Assembly (NCBI RefSeq): GCF_021287045.1
Contig: NZ_JAJTBG010000007.1
Span: forward strand, 20,340-84,339
Source of the DNA: Oryzomicrobium sp.
GTDB lineage: Bacteria > Pseudomonadota > Gammaproteobacteria > Burkholderiales > Rhodocyclaceae
Reading direction: 5' to 3'
Length of the DNA: 64,000 nucleotides
The notes beneath the pieces were generated by a model, which saw only the letters and a list, made by a program, of their open reading frames with translations, was not told the origin of the DNA and searched no databases. Positions 46,853 through 55,674 of this stretch are shown here, one piece after another. Position numbers and translations under genes: made by a program. The number at the start of each line of letters is the position of its first letter. Position 1 is the stretch's first letter.

Positions 46853-48403
46853 TCACTCCGCGCCGCGGCGGCGGAAGTCCCTCATTCTAAAGCCCAGGGC
46901 GAACAAGGTGGCAAAGTAGGCCAGGACGCCGCCGCACACCAGCAGCACCAGGCGCACCAGGCGCTCGGCGCCGCCCATGGTCAGCCAGGCGGCTTCCGGG
47001 CCGCTGCCGACCCACAGGGCGGCAGCGAGCACCGCCAGGGCGATAGCCAGCTTGGCGGTGAACGGGCGCCAGCCGGCCTGGGGGGTGAAGATGTCGTGGC
47101 GGCGCAGACCGCGGTAGAGCAAGAAGGCGTTGAAGCAGGCGGCCAGGCCGATGGACAGGGCCAGGCCGGCATGTTTGAGGTGCCAGATGAAGGCCAGGTT
47201 CATCAACTGGGTGGCGGTCAGGGACACCAGGGCGATCTTCACCGGGGTCTTGACGTTCTGCCGGGCGTAGAAGCCCGGGGCCAGCACCTTGACCAGGATC
47301 AGGCCGGTCAGGCCGACGCTGTAGGCCACCAGGGCGGAACGGGTGGCCAGCACGTCGTGGGCGCCGAAGGCGCCGTGCTGGAACAGGGTCGAGACGAGGG
47401 GCACGCCCAGCACCGCCAGGCCCACGGCGGCGGGCAGGGTGAGCAAGAGGCACAGGCGCAGGCCCCAGTCGAGCAGGCGGCTGTATTCGTCGTGGTTGCC
47501 GTCGGCGTGGTAGCGGGACAGGGAGGGCAGCAGGATGGTGCCCAGGGCCACGCCGAGCATGCCGGAGGGAAACTCCATCAGCCGGTCGGCGTAGTACAGC
47601 CAGGACACCGAGCCGTTCTCCAGGAACGAAGCGAAGATGGTGTTGATGAGCAGGCTGACCTGGGACACCGACACCCCCACCACCGCCGGGGCCATCAGCT
47701 TGAGCAGGCGGCGCACGCCCTCGTCGCGGAAGCACACCAGGGGGTTGATCCACAGCCGGGGCAGCAGGTCCAGTTTCTTCAGGGCCGGCACCTGGATCGC
47801 CAGTTGCAAAAAGCCGCCGATGAACACCGCCCAGGCCAGGGCCAGCACCGGCGGATCGAAGTGGGGCGCGGCGAACAGGGCCATGACGATGAACGAGACG
47901 TTCAGCATCACCGGGGTGAAGGCCGGCAGGGCGAAGCGGCTCCAGGTGTTGAGGATGCCGGCGGCCAGGGCCGTCAGGGACATGAAGAAGATGTAGGGGA
48001 AGGCGATCCGGGTCAGGGTCACCGTCAGTTGCATCTTCTGCGCGTCGTCGGCGAAGCCCGGGGCGGACACCCAGACCACGTAGAAGGAGCCGGCCATGCC
48101 GATCAGGGTGACCAGCAGCACCACCAGGGCCAGGGCGCTGGCGACCCGGTCTACCAGGAGCTTGGTGGCCTCGTGGCCGCGCCGGTTGCGGTATTCGCCC
48201 AGGAGCGGCACGAAGGCTTGGGAGAAGGCGCCCTCGGCGAACAGGCGGCGCAGCAGGTTGGGCAGCTTGAAGGCGACGAAGAAGGCGTCGGTGGCCAGCC
48301 CGGCGCCGAAGGCCCGGGCGATGGCGAAGTCCCGGGCGAAGCCGAGGACGCGGGAAAGCAGGGTCATGCCGCTGACCGTGGCCAGCGCTCGCAAAAGGTT
48401 CAT
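46853..48403 (-). CDS. murJ: Lipid II flippase MurJ
   Basis: 516-residue integral membrane protein with about 14 transmembrane helices that flips lipid II across the inner membrane for peptidoglycan synthesis. The N-terminal [17 protein letters not shown] and [23 protein letters not shown] blocks carry the conserved Arg and Asp residues of the MOP superfamily flippase. Normal length. The ATG at 48403 gives the standard [14 protein letters not shown] start. Confidence 0.95.
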   Translation of the reverse strand: MNLLRALATVSGMTLLSRVLGFARDFAIARAFGAGLATDAFFVAFKLPNLLRRLFAEGAFSQAFVPLLGEYRNRRGHEATKLLVDRVASALALVVLLVTLIGMAGSFYVVWVSAPGFADDAQKMQLTVTLTRIAFPYIFFMSLTALAAGILNTWSRFALPAFTPVMLNVSFIVMALFAAPHFDPPVLALAWAVFIGGFLQLAIQVPALKKLDLLPRLWINPLVCFRDEGVRRLLKLMAPAVVGVSVSQVSLLINTIFASFLENGSVSWLYYADRLMEFPSGMLGVALGTILLPSLSRYHADGNHDEYSRLLDWGLRLCLLLTLPAAVGLAVLGVPLVSTLFQHGAFGAHDVLATRSALVAYSVGLTGLILVKVLAPGFYARQNVKTPVKIALVSLTATQLMNLAFIWHLKHAGLALSIGLAACFNAFLLYRGLRRHDIFTPQAGWRPFTAKLAIALAVLAAALWVGSGPEAAWLTMGGAERLVRLVLLVCGGVLAYFATLFALGFRMRDFRRRGAE

Positions 48404-48555
48404 GGGAAGCGGGGGGCGTTTTATGGGCGCCCGGGCCGGAGCGGCAGGGGTGCGGGGGGCCGGGCGCCGGCCCCGCTCCGGAGCGGGCAGCGCATCTTAG
48501 CAGCCCGCCGCCGTTCCCGCTGCCCGGCCGCCTGCCGCCGCAGCGGCCGGGGCGC

Positions 48556-49434
48556 TCAGTCCGTCAGCCCCTGGCGGCCCACGTAATCCCGGGCGAACTG
48601 GTAGGCCACCCGGCCGCTGCGGGCGCCCCGCTCGGCGCTCCAGGCCAGGGCCTCGCGCCGGGCGGCGGCGGCCTTGGCGCCCTTGGGGCGGCTGCCCAGG
48701 TGTTCGACCCAGTGCAGGGCGATGGCCAGGTATTCGTCCTCGGAGAGGGGGTAGAACACCAGGCGCAGGCCGAAGCGCTCGGCCAGGGATATTTTTTCTT
48801 CCACCGCGTCGCCGGGGTGCAGCTCGCCGCTGCCGTTGTCGGCGCTGTGGTAACCCAGGTTGTCGCTGGCGTTCTCGGCCACCAGGTGGCGGCGGTTGGA
48901 GGTGGCGTAGATCAGCACGTTGTCGCCGGGGGCGCCCAGGGAACCGTCCAGGGCCACCTTGAGGGACTTGTAGCCGGTGTCGCCGGCGTCGAAGGACAGG
49001 TCGTCGAGAAAGAGGATGAAGCGCTCCGGCCGGTCGCGCAGCAGCTCGATCACGTCCGGCAGGTCGTCCAGATGCTGGCGGTCGATTTCCACCAGGCGCA
49101 GCCCCTGGCGGCGGTGGCGGGCGACCATGGCCTTGACCAGGGAGGACTTGCCGGTGCCCCGGGCCCCGGCCAGCAGCACGTGGTTGGCCGGCAGCCCGGC
49201 GACGAACTGGGCAGTGTTGCGTTCCACCAGTTGCTGCTCCCGGGTCAGGCCCACCAGCTCCGGCGCGGCATCCAGGGCGTCGTCGCGCAGGGCCTCCAGG
49301 CTGCCCAGGCTGCGCCGCCGGCGCCAGGCGAAGGCGCAGGAGGCGTTCCAGTCGGGGGCCTGGGGGCGGCCGGTGAGAAAGGTTTCCGCCAGGTCCAGGA
49401 TGCGGTCCAGGCGCAGCAGGGTGTCGTTTGCCAT
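48556..49434 (-). CDS. DUF815-type ATP-binding protein
   Basis: About 292-residue AAA-like ATPase. Walker A is LLAGARGTGKSSLVKA, Walker B is FILFLDDLSFD, and the block LIYATSNRRHLVAE is typical of DUF815 proteins. The function is unknown. ATG 49434 is given; a GTG three codons upstream (49443) has a better-spaced GGAG (6 nt) and may be the true start. It lies between murJ and the TRAP genes; a terminator separates it from the TRAP genes upstream. Confidence 0.85.
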   Translation of the reverse strand: MANDTLLRLDRILDLAETFLTGRPQAPDWNASCAFAWRRRRSLGSLEALRDDALDAAPELVGLTREQQLVERNTAQFVAGLPANHVLLAGARGTGKSSLVKAMVARHRRQGLRLVEIDRQHLDDLPDVIELLRDRPERFILFLDDLSFDAGDTGYKSLKVALDGSLGAPGDNVLIYATSNRRHLVAENASDNLGYHSADNGSGELHPGDAVEEKISLAERFGLRLVFYPLSEDEYLAIALHWVEHLGSRPKGAKAAAARREALAWSAERGARSGRVAYQFARDYVGRQGLTD

Positions 49435-49472
49435 GCGCTCCACGTTGTGCTCCGTCGTTGCGTGGGAAGAAG

Positions 49473-49496
49473 AAAAAACCCCCGCCGGAGCGGGGG
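49473..49496 (-). terminator. Intrinsic terminator after dctM
   Basis: On the minus strand CCCCCGC, TCCG, GCGGGGG and six T. It closes the malonate/TRAP operon and separates it from the DUF815 gene. Confidence 0.85.
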
Positions 49497-49520
49497 AAGG
49501 GGGGTAGTTTAAGGGAACTG

Positions 49521-50888
49521 TCAGCCGCCGCCGGGCAGGGTCGCCGGCCCCATGACGAGGTCGGGGAACCAGGTGGCGATGCCGGGGAAGAGGCAGAGCA
49601 GGGCGACGGCGACGAACATCAGTCCGACGAAGGGCATGACGCCCCAGATGACGTCCTTCAAGGGAATGTCCGGCGCCACGTTCTTGATGACGAAGATGTT
49701 GAGGCCCACCGGCGGGTGGATCAGGCCCATCTCCATGACCACGGTCATCACCACGCCGAACCAGATCAGGTCGAAGCCGGCGGCCTTGAGCGGCGGCAGG
49801 ATGATCGGGGCGGTCATCAGGATGATCGACACCGGCGGCAGGAAGAAGCCCAGGCCGATCACCATGGTGAGGATGGTGGCGAGCAGCACCCACTTGGAGA
49901 GTTGCAATCCGACGATCCACTCCGCCGCCGACTGGCTGATGTGCAGGTAGCTCATCACGTAGGAGTAGAGGAGGGACATGCCGATGATGAACATCAGCAT
50001 GGTCGATTCCTTGAGGGTGCTCGACAGGATCGGGGTCAGCTGGCGCGGGCGCCACAGGCCATAGACCAGGGCGATCAGGCCCAGGGCCAGCACCCCGCCC
50101 AGGCCGGCGGTCTCGGACGGCGTGGCGTAGCCGCCGTAGAGGGCCACCATCACGCCGATCAAGAGCACCACGAAGGGCAGCACCCGGGGCAGCATGCGGG
50201 TCTTGTCGGCCAGGGTCATGTTCAGCTCGTCCAGGTAGGCCGACTTCGGCCCCCCTGCCCGGTAGACGTCCAGGGCCTGGTTGTATTCCTTCTTGTAGCG
50301 CCAGGCCGCGTAGCCGGCGAACAGGCCCACCAGCAGCAGGCCCGGACCCACCCCGGCGAGGAACAGGCGCCCCAGGGACTGCTCGGCGGCCACCGCGAAC
50401 AGGATCATGGTGATCGACGGCGGCAGCAGGATGCCCAGGGTGCCGCCGGCGGCGATGATCCCGGCGGCGAAGCCCGGCGAATAGCCCCGGGCGCGCATCT
50501 CGGGGATGCCGGCGCTGCCGATGGCCGAACAGGTGGCCGGGCTGGAGCCGGCCATGGCGGCGAACAGGGCGCAGGCGAACACGTTGGCGATGCCCAGGCC
50601 GCCGGGGATCTTGTGCATCCAGGCGTGGATCGCCGAATACAGGTCGGCGCCGGCGCGGGACTTGCCGATGGCGGCCCCTTTGAGGATGAACAGGGGGATC
50701 GACAGCAGGGTGATGCTGGCCATTTCCTCATAGACGTTCTGGGTGACCGTATCCAGGGCGGAGCCGGGCATGAAGAAGAACATGAAGACGACGGCGATCA
50801 GCCCCAGGGCGAAGGCGATGGGCATGCCCGAGAACATCAGCAGCAAGGTGCCCAGGCCGTAGAGGGTTCCGACGAGGCTCTCGCTCAT
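49521..50888 (-). CDS. dctM: TRAP transporter large permease (DctM)
   Basis: 455-residue membrane protein with about 12 hydrophobic segments, the main transport subunit of a tripartite ATP-independent periplasmic transporter driven by the sodium gradient. Family blocks: AMAGSSPATCSAIGSAGIPEM and GGTLGILLPPSITMILFAV. The ATG at 50888 overlaps the dctQ stop (ATGA). Linkage to matB suggests malonate or a related small dicarboxylate as substrate. Confidence 0.93.
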   Translation of the reverse strand: MSESLVGTLYGLGTLLLMFSGMPIAFALGLIAVVFMFFFMPGSALDTVTQNVYEEMASITLLSIPLFILKGAAIGKSRAGADLYSAIHAWMHKIPGGLGIANVFACALFAAMAGSSPATCSAIGSAGIPEMRARGYSPGFAAGIIAAGGTLGILLPPSITMILFAVAAEQSLGRLFLAGVGPGLLLVGLFAGYAAWRYKKEYNQALDVYRAGGPKSAYLDELNMTLADKTRMLPRVLPFVVLLIGVMVALYGGYATPSETAGLGGVLALGLIALVYGLWRPRQLTPILSSTLKESTMLMFIIGMSLLYSYVMSYLHISQSAAEWIVGLQLSKWVLLATILTMVIGLGFFLPPVSIILMTAPIILPPLKAAGFDLIWFGVVMTVVMEMGLIHPPVGLNIFVIKNVAPDIPLKDVIWGVMPFVGLMFVAVALLCLFPGIATWFPDLVMGPATLPGGG

Positions 50889-51451
50889 GCGACCTCCTTG
50901 GATGCGGCGACGTGGGAGAAATAGGACAGGGTCTGCACCAGCAGCTGGAGGGCCAACAGCGTCATGCCCGTGGCCATCAGGCCGTAGGGAATCCACAGGG
51001 GCGGCGCCCAGGCCGACGAGGTGGTCTGGCCCTCGACGAAGGCCTCGTGGAAGAGGGTCCAGGACTTCCAGGCGAAGAAGGTGCAGAAGAGGCAGGAGGC
51101 GGCATCGCAGAACAGGCGGCGCAGCCGGTCGGCCCAGGGGGGCAGCAGGCTGGCCAGGGACTCGATGCCGACGTGGCTGCGTTGTTCCTGCACGTAGGCG
51201 CCGCACAGGAAGGTGGCACCGACCAGGAGGAAGACGGCGGCCTCGTCCTGCCAGTCGGTGGGCACGTGCAGGTAGTAGCGCAGGAAGACGCTGCCGGTGA
51301 GGACGAGGGCGGCGGCCAGCAGGGCCAGCATGGACAGGCCGAGGATGGCCCGGTTGAGCCCGGCCAGCCCCCGGGCCGCCAACCCGGTCAGGCCCCCGGC
51401 CGGCGGGGGCGTTGCCGGCTTGAGGCCTTCCAGTTCGAAACCGTGGCTCAT
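50885..51451 (-). CDS. dctQ: TRAP transporter small permease (DctQ)
   Basis: 188-residue membrane protein with four hydrophobic segments and the family pattern RYYLHVPTDWQDEAAVFLLVGATFLCGAYVQEQRSHVGIE. It pairs with DctM. It overlaps dctP upstream and dctM downstream by 4 bp each, so the three are translationally coupled. Confidence 0.9.
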   Translation of the reverse strand: MSHGFELEGLKPATPPPAGGLTGLAARGLAGLNRAILGLSMLALLAAALVLTGSVFLRYYLHVPTDWQDEAAVFLLVGATFLCGAYVQEQRSHVGIESLASLLPPWADRLRRLFCDAASCLFCTFFAWKSWTLFHEAFVEGQTTSSAWAPPLWIPYGLMATGMTLLALQLLVQTLSYFSHVAASKEVA

Positions 51452-52494
51452 CCGGTCACCTTTTCGGCCAGTTGCAGGAAGCGGGCGCAATTGGGCGATT
51501 TGGCGGCGTAGTCCTTCCAGGCGCTGTCCCGGGCGATGGCGCGCCACTTGTCGACGGTGGCGGCGTCCAGGTCGTAGGTCTTGGCGCCGGCCTTCTGGTA
51601 CACCGTGGCCACGTTGCGGTCGTCGGTCTTCACCGCGTCCAGGCCGTACTTCTCGATCTCGGCGCCGACCTGGAGGATCAGGGTCTGCTGGTCCTTGGGC
51701 AGCTTCTCGAACACGGCCCGGGACATCAGCAGCGGCACGGCCATGAACCAGAACGACTTGCTGCGGCCGGTGGTGAGGTGCTTGGAGACTTCTTCCAGTC
51801 GGAACGACAGCAGGCTGGTGGAAGAGGTGATGACCGAATCCACGGCGCCGGTCTGCATGGCGGCGTACAGCTCGTTGGAAGGCAGGGTGACCACGGCGGA
51901 GCCGGCGGCCTTGAGCATCAGGTCCACTTCCCGGCTGCCGCCGCGGATCTTCATGCCCTTGACGTCGTCCGGGGTGATCACCGGCTTGGTCTTGCTGGCG
52001 ATGCTGCCCGCTTCCCACACCCAGGTGATGGGTACGGCGCCCTTGTCGAACAGCAGGTCGTTGAGGGCCTTGCCGATCTCGCCGTTCTTCCAGGCGAAGC
52101 CTTGCTCGTAGGAGGTGACCAGGCCCGGCATCAGGGCGATGTTCAGCTCGGGCACCTCGCCGCCGGCGTAGGAGATGGGGAAGAAGCTCATGTCCAGGGC
52201 GCCGCGCCGCAGGGCGCTGAACTGGGCGTTGGTCTTCATCAGGGACGAGCCCGGATAGACGTTGAACTTGAGCGCCCCGCCGGAGCGCTTTTCCACCTCG
52301 GCGGCGAAGATGCGGCAGATGCGGTCGCGGAAGTCGCCGTCGTTGCCGGTGGAGCCGGGGAACTGGTGGGAGATCTTGAGGGCCGTGGAATTCTGGGCGA
52401 AGGCATTGCCGGAGAGCCCGGACAGGCCCACCAGGGGCAGGCTGGCCAGGGTGCCGCAGACCAGGCGGCGGGTGGGGTTGAAGGCTTGAGTCAT
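51448..52494 (-). CDS. dctP: TRAP transporter substrate-binding protein (DctP)
   Basis: 348-residue periplasmic solute-binding protein. Signal peptide with a TRRLVCG motif that resembles a Tat signal, cleaved near GNAFAQ. The DctP core includes KISHQFPGSTGNDGDFRDRICRIF, MKIRGGSREVDLMLKAAGS (the conserved substrate-binding Arg) and TGAVDSVITSSTS. A purine-rich GGAGGAG precedes ATG 52494. Malonate as ligand is inferred from the adjoining matB. Confidence 0.92.
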   Translation of the reverse strand: MTQAFNPTRRLVCGTLASLPLVGLSGLSGNAFAQNSTALKISHQFPGSTGNDGDFRDRICRIFAAEVEKRSGGALKFNVYPGSSLMKTNAQFSALRRGALDMSFFPISYAGGEVPELNIALMPGLVTSYEQGFAWKNGEIGKALNDLLFDKGAVPITWVWEAGSIASKTKPVITPDDVKGMKIRGGSREVDLMLKAAGSAVVTLPSNELYAAMQTGAVDSVITSSTSLLSFRLEEVSKHLTTGRSKSFWFMAVPLLMSRAVFEKLPKDQQTLILQVGAEIEKYGLDAVKTDDRNVATVYQKAGAKTYDLDAATVDKWRAIARDSAWKDYAAKSPNCARFLQLAEKVTG

Positions 52495-52555
52495 GGTCTC
52501 CTCCATTGGGATGGATGTGATGGATCGGTTGGGGTTGGGGTGGGGTGGCCGGCTG

Positions 52556-54073
52556 TTAGGCAGCCGTGCCGGTTTTTCCGTAGGTGTCGCGCAGCACGTT
52601 CTTGAGCACCTTGCCCATGGCGTTGCGCGGCAGTTCGGTGACGAAGTGGACGTGCTTGGGCACCTTGTAATTGGCCAGCTGGCCTTTGAGGGGCGTGATG
52701 ATGCCATCGCTGGCGAGGCTTTCGTCCTTGCGCACCACCACGGCGGTGACGGCCTCGCCGAAGTCCCGGTCGGGCACACCGATCACGGCGGATTCGACCA
52801 CGCCGGGCAGGGCGTCGATGGCCATTTCCACTTCCTTGGGATAGACGTTGTAGCCGCCGGAGATCACCAGATCCTTGGCCCGGCCGACGATGGTCAGGTA
52901 GCCGTCGGCGCTCAGGGTGCCCAGGTCGCCGGTGCGGAACCAGCCGTCGGCGGTGAACTCCTCGGCGGTCTTCTCCGGCTTGCGCCAGTAGCCCTTCATC
53001 ACGCCGCTGCCGCGGATCTGGATGCCGCCCACCTGGTCGGCGGCCAGGGGCCGGTCGTCGCCGTCGGCGATGCGCACCTCGACCCCGTCGATGGCCAGGC
53101 CCACCGAGCCGATGCGCCGTTCGCCGGCGAAGGGGTTGGAGGCGATGATGGCCGACTCGGTCATGCCGTAGCGTTCCAGCACGATCTGGCCGGTGCGCTG
53201 CTCGAATTCCCGGTTGGTTTCCGCCAGCAGGGGGGCCGAGCCGGAGATGAAAACGCGCATGTTGGCGGCGCTGGCGGCGGTGAAGCCGGGCTGGTCGAGC
53301 AGCCGGGTGTAGAAGGTGGGCACCCCCACCATCACCGTGGCCTGGGGCAGCAGGGCCAGCACCTGCTCGGCGTTGAACTTCTTGAGGAACAGGATGCGGC
53401 TCTTCGACAGCAGGGCGCAGTGGCTGGAGATGAACAGGCCGTGGGCGTGGAACAGGGGCAGGGCGTGGAGCAGCACGTCCTTCTCGGTGAAGCCCCACAG
53501 CTTGGTCAGGGCGCGGCCGTTGCTGAGCAGGTTGGCGTGGGTGAGCATGGCCCCCTTGGGGCGGCCGGTGGTGCCCGAGGTGTAGATGATGATGGCCACG
53601 TCGTCGGGCTGGGCGGTGGCGGTGGCGAAGACGTCCGATTCGCCGGCGGCCAGGGCGGTCAGGCTGCCGCTGCCGTCATCGGCCAGGGTCAGGCAGTGGG
53701 CCACGCCGTGGCGGGCGGCCAGCTCGCTCTTCACGGCGTGGTCGGCCGGGGCGCAGACGAAGACGCGGGGTTCGGCGTCTTCCAGGAAGTATTGCAGCTC
53801 GCCCAGCTGGTAGGCGGTGTTGAGGGGCAGGTAAATGGCACCCAGGCGCAGGGTGGCCAGGTAGAGGCAGAAGTTCTGTGCCGACTTGTCCACCTGGACC
53901 GCCACCCGGTCGCCGGGCTGGACGCCCAGGCGGGTCAGGGTGTTGGCGTAGCGGGCGGTCAGGCCGAGCATGTCGGCGTAGCTGATGACCTGGCCGTCGT
54001 CGGTTTCGAGGAAGGGCGCCTGGCCGGCGTCCCGGGCGATGGCTTCGAAAGTGGCGAAGATATTGGCGTTCAT
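52556..54073 (-). CDS. matB: Malonyl-CoA synthetase
   Basis: 505-residue ANL-superfamily ligase that activates malonate to malonyl-CoA with ATP. AMP-binding motif YTSGTTGRPKGAMLTHANL, the A5 motif ERYGMTES, A7 GWFRTGDLG, A8 IVGRAKDLVISGGYNVYPKEVE and the C-terminal catalytic lysine region MGKVLKNVLRD. The ATG 54073 matches the short MatB N-terminus MNANIFATFEA. A close homologue acting on methylmalonate or another acid is possible, but the TRAP and decarboxylase-like neighbours favour malonate. Confidence 0.9.
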   Translation of the reverse strand: MNANIFATFEAIARDAGQAPFLETDDGQVISYADMLGLTARYANTLTRLGVQPGDRVAVQVDKSAQNFCLYLATLRLGAIYLPLNTAYQLGELQYFLEDAEPRVFVCAPADHAVKSELAARHGVAHCLTLADDGSGSLTALAAGESDVFATATAQPDDVAIIIYTSGTTGRPKGAMLTHANLLSNGRALTKLWGFTEKDVLLHALPLFHAHGLFISSHCALLSKSRILFLKKFNAEQVLALLPQATVMVGVPTFYTRLLDQPGFTAASAANMRVFISGSAPLLAETNREFEQRTGQIVLERYGMTESAIIASNPFAGERRIGSVGLAIDGVEVRIADGDDRPLAADQVGGIQIRGSGVMKGYWRKPEKTAEEFTADGWFRTGDLGTLSADGYLTIVGRAKDLVISGGYNVYPKEVEMAIDALPGVVESAVIGVPDRDFGEAVTAVVVRKDESLASDGIITPLKGQLANYKVPKHVHFVTELPRNAMGKVLKNVLRDTYGKTGTAA

Positions 54074-54125
54074 GGCGTTGGGGTTGGGTATGCGGGCGTT
54101 GCGGAGCTGGCCCTTGTTATGAAAA

Positions 54126-55301
54126 TCAGGCCAGTGCGCTGACGGTGTCGGCCACACCGAATTCGGCGTAGTGGGCGAAGTCGGCGCTGGCGTTGGTGCT
54201 GGCGGCATCCGGACGGGTGAGGATGCTGTCGAGGGAGGTCTGGGGCAGGGTGCGTACGCTGCCGCCGGGGGCGATGTCCACCGACGAGGCGGCGCCGGCG
54301 GCGGCGATGTAGATGCCGCCGGAAATCTCGCCGGCGATGCGCAGGCGCACTTCCTGCCCGTTGCCCACCCGGCGGCGCAGGGTGCGGGCGAGGTGGACCA
54401 GGTACTGGGTGAGGATCAGGGCCTCGTCGCCCAGGCGCACGCTGTGGCCGGCACAATCGAGCAGCAGTTCCAGGGGGGCGGCGGCGCTTTCGGCCAGGGT
54501 GGCGAGCTTGAGCACGTCGGCGGCGCCGACGAATGCCCGGCCCCGGCAGGCCAGGGGGCCCGGCACCGCATCGAAGCCGGTGAGGGCGGCCGGCGGCGGC
54601 GCCGCTTCGTTCAGCCCATGGCCGAGGCGCTGGGCCAGGCGGCGGCGCTCGTCGTCCAGACCGTCGGGCGCTTGCTCCGAGGCGGGCAGAGCCGCCACCC
54701 ACTCGCGCAGGGCGGCGGCGTAGGCCGGCAGGGTGTCGTCGAGCAGGCGTTCGGCGCCGCCGTGGCGGCTGCGTGAACGGCCGTCGATGGCGGCCAGCAC
54801 CGTGGTCCGGTCGCCGCCGCCGGCGCTTTCCAGGACCCGGGGGCCGGACATGGCGAGCAGGGTGCCCGGAGCGTAGCAGCGTTGCCCGGCGGTGAAGGCC
54901 AGCATGCTGGCGCCGCCGAAGACGTTGCGCCCGAGCAGGGAAATCATCGGCAGGCCGTCGAGCCCGGCGTCGAGCAGCTCGGTCATCAGTCCGCGCAGGG
55001 CGCCCTGTATGGGCAGGCCATCGTCGAGCCGGGCGCCGGCGGAATCGATCAGCAGCACCAGGGGCTGCCGGTTTTCCCGGGCGCGGCGGACGGCGCGGCG
55101 CAGATCGGCGCATTCGGCAATGCCGAGCACGCCCTTGTCCCGGGCCGGATCGGTAGCGGCGGCCAGCACCGGGCGGCCCGCGACGCTGCCGTGGGCCAGG
55201 CGCAGGCCGGAGGTGGAGGGGAGGGGGGATTCGGTGCCGGCGTCGAACAGGGCGGTAAGCCGCGCTGCGACGCTGGCGCCGGTGAATCCGGAATGAGGCA
55301 A
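54126..55301 (-). CDS. Fused MdcD/MdcE-like carboxyltransferase (putative malonyl decarboxylase)
   Basis: 391-residue protein with two crotonase-type halves. The first (about 35-190) resembles the malonate decarboxylase beta subunit: LLIDSAGARLDDG, GRNVFGGASMLAF and LAMSGPRVLESAGG. The second (about 250-380) resembles the gamma subunit: LLLDCAGHSVRLG and RIAGEISGGIYIAAAGAAS. No biotinyl, ACP or CoA-transferase subunit gene is nearby, unlike mdc operons. The start is TTG 55301 with a perfect AAGGAGG 7 nt upstream. With MatB it would turn malonyl-CoA into acetyl-CoA; that is inference. Confidence 0.78.
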   Translation of the reverse strand: MPHSGFTGASVAARLTALFDAGTESPLPSTSGLRLAHGSVAGRPVLAAATDPARDKGVLGIAECADLRRAVRRARENRQPLVLLIDSAGARLDDGLPIQGALRGLMTELLDAGLDGLPMISLLGRNVFGGASMLAFTAGQRCYAPGTLLAMSGPRVLESAGGGDRTTVLAAIDGRSRSRHGGAERLLDDTLPAYAAALREWVAALPASEQAPDGLDDERRRLAQRLGHGLNEAAPPPAALTGFDAVPGPLACRGRAFVGAADVLKLATLAESAAAPLELLLDCAGHSVRLGDEALILTQYLVHLARTLRRRVGNGQEVRLRIAGEISGGIYIAAAGAASSVDIAPGGSVRTLPQTSLDSILTRPDAASTNASADFAHYAEFGVADTVSALA

Positions 55302-55373
55302 GACAGTTCCTCCTTGGGGTCGGGGTTGCGTGGCGTTACCGCCGGGCACCGTTTGGTGCTTCTTATGGTTGTT

Positions 55374-55383
55374 CTGGTATGCC
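55374..55383. promoter_or_regulatory. Candidate GntR operator 1
   Basis: TGGTATGCCA inside a wider inverted repeat TTCTGG-TATG-CCAGAA, about 75 bp upstream of the carboxyltransferase start. Matches the FCD-type GntR operator form (TGGT-N2-ACCA) with one change. Confidence 0.6.
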
Positions 55384-55551
55384 AGAATGGCGCCGTCAGT
55401 TGCCGTTGCGCGATGCGCTCTCTCTCTCAATCGGCCTGGAATCGAGGCTGTAAGGCACGGTGATCATGCCGTTCGCGGCCTTCTTTCCGATAAGGGCTGC
55501 CAGATGATTCTGAGGGCGACGCTGCACCGGTTTGGGGCATTGTTGGGTTCA

Positions 55552-55588
55552 ATATATACCAATAATTTTTTTTTGGTATACCAAAAAA
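55552..55588. promoter_or_regulatory. Candidate GntR operators 2 and 3
   Basis: A perfect 20-bp palindrome at 55569-55588 (six T, GGTATACC, six A) contains TGGTATACCA (55574-55583). A partial copy, ATATATACCA (7 of 10), lies at 55552-55561, 22 bp away centre to centre, about two helical turns. Both are upstream of gntR. Confidence 0.65.
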
Positions 55589-55674
55589 TGTTTTTAGTTT
55601 TTCTTGTGGCGCCATGGCTGTGCCAGCAGGAAAAAACTGTATGATTTGCAGGTCATTTATCGGGGTTTGATGCA

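Larger units (their letters stand above)
55302..55674. promoter_or_regulatory. Divergent regulatory region of the malonate cluster
   Basis: About 370 bp between the divergent gntR and carboxyltransferase genes, with an unusually AT-rich core (55550-55650). It holds three TGGTATnCCA-type sites, described separately, and a TATGAT hexamer near 55640 that may be the gntR -10. Confidence 0.65.

Noticed and set aside
48472-48487. Palindrome CCCGCTCCGGAGCGGG upstream of murJ
   Set aside because: Short GC-only palindrome in a GC-rich low-complexity spacer with no T-run; not clearly a terminator or operator.
45878-48586. Long plus-strand open frame of about 900 codons
   Set aside because: Antisense to the PEBP-like gene and murJ. 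Gln/Gly/His-rich translation typical of a shadow frame; no domain recognisable.
49428-50924. Plus-strand open frame of about 500 codons
   Set aside because: Antisense to dctM; highly biased Gln/His/Gly composition and no recognisable domain.
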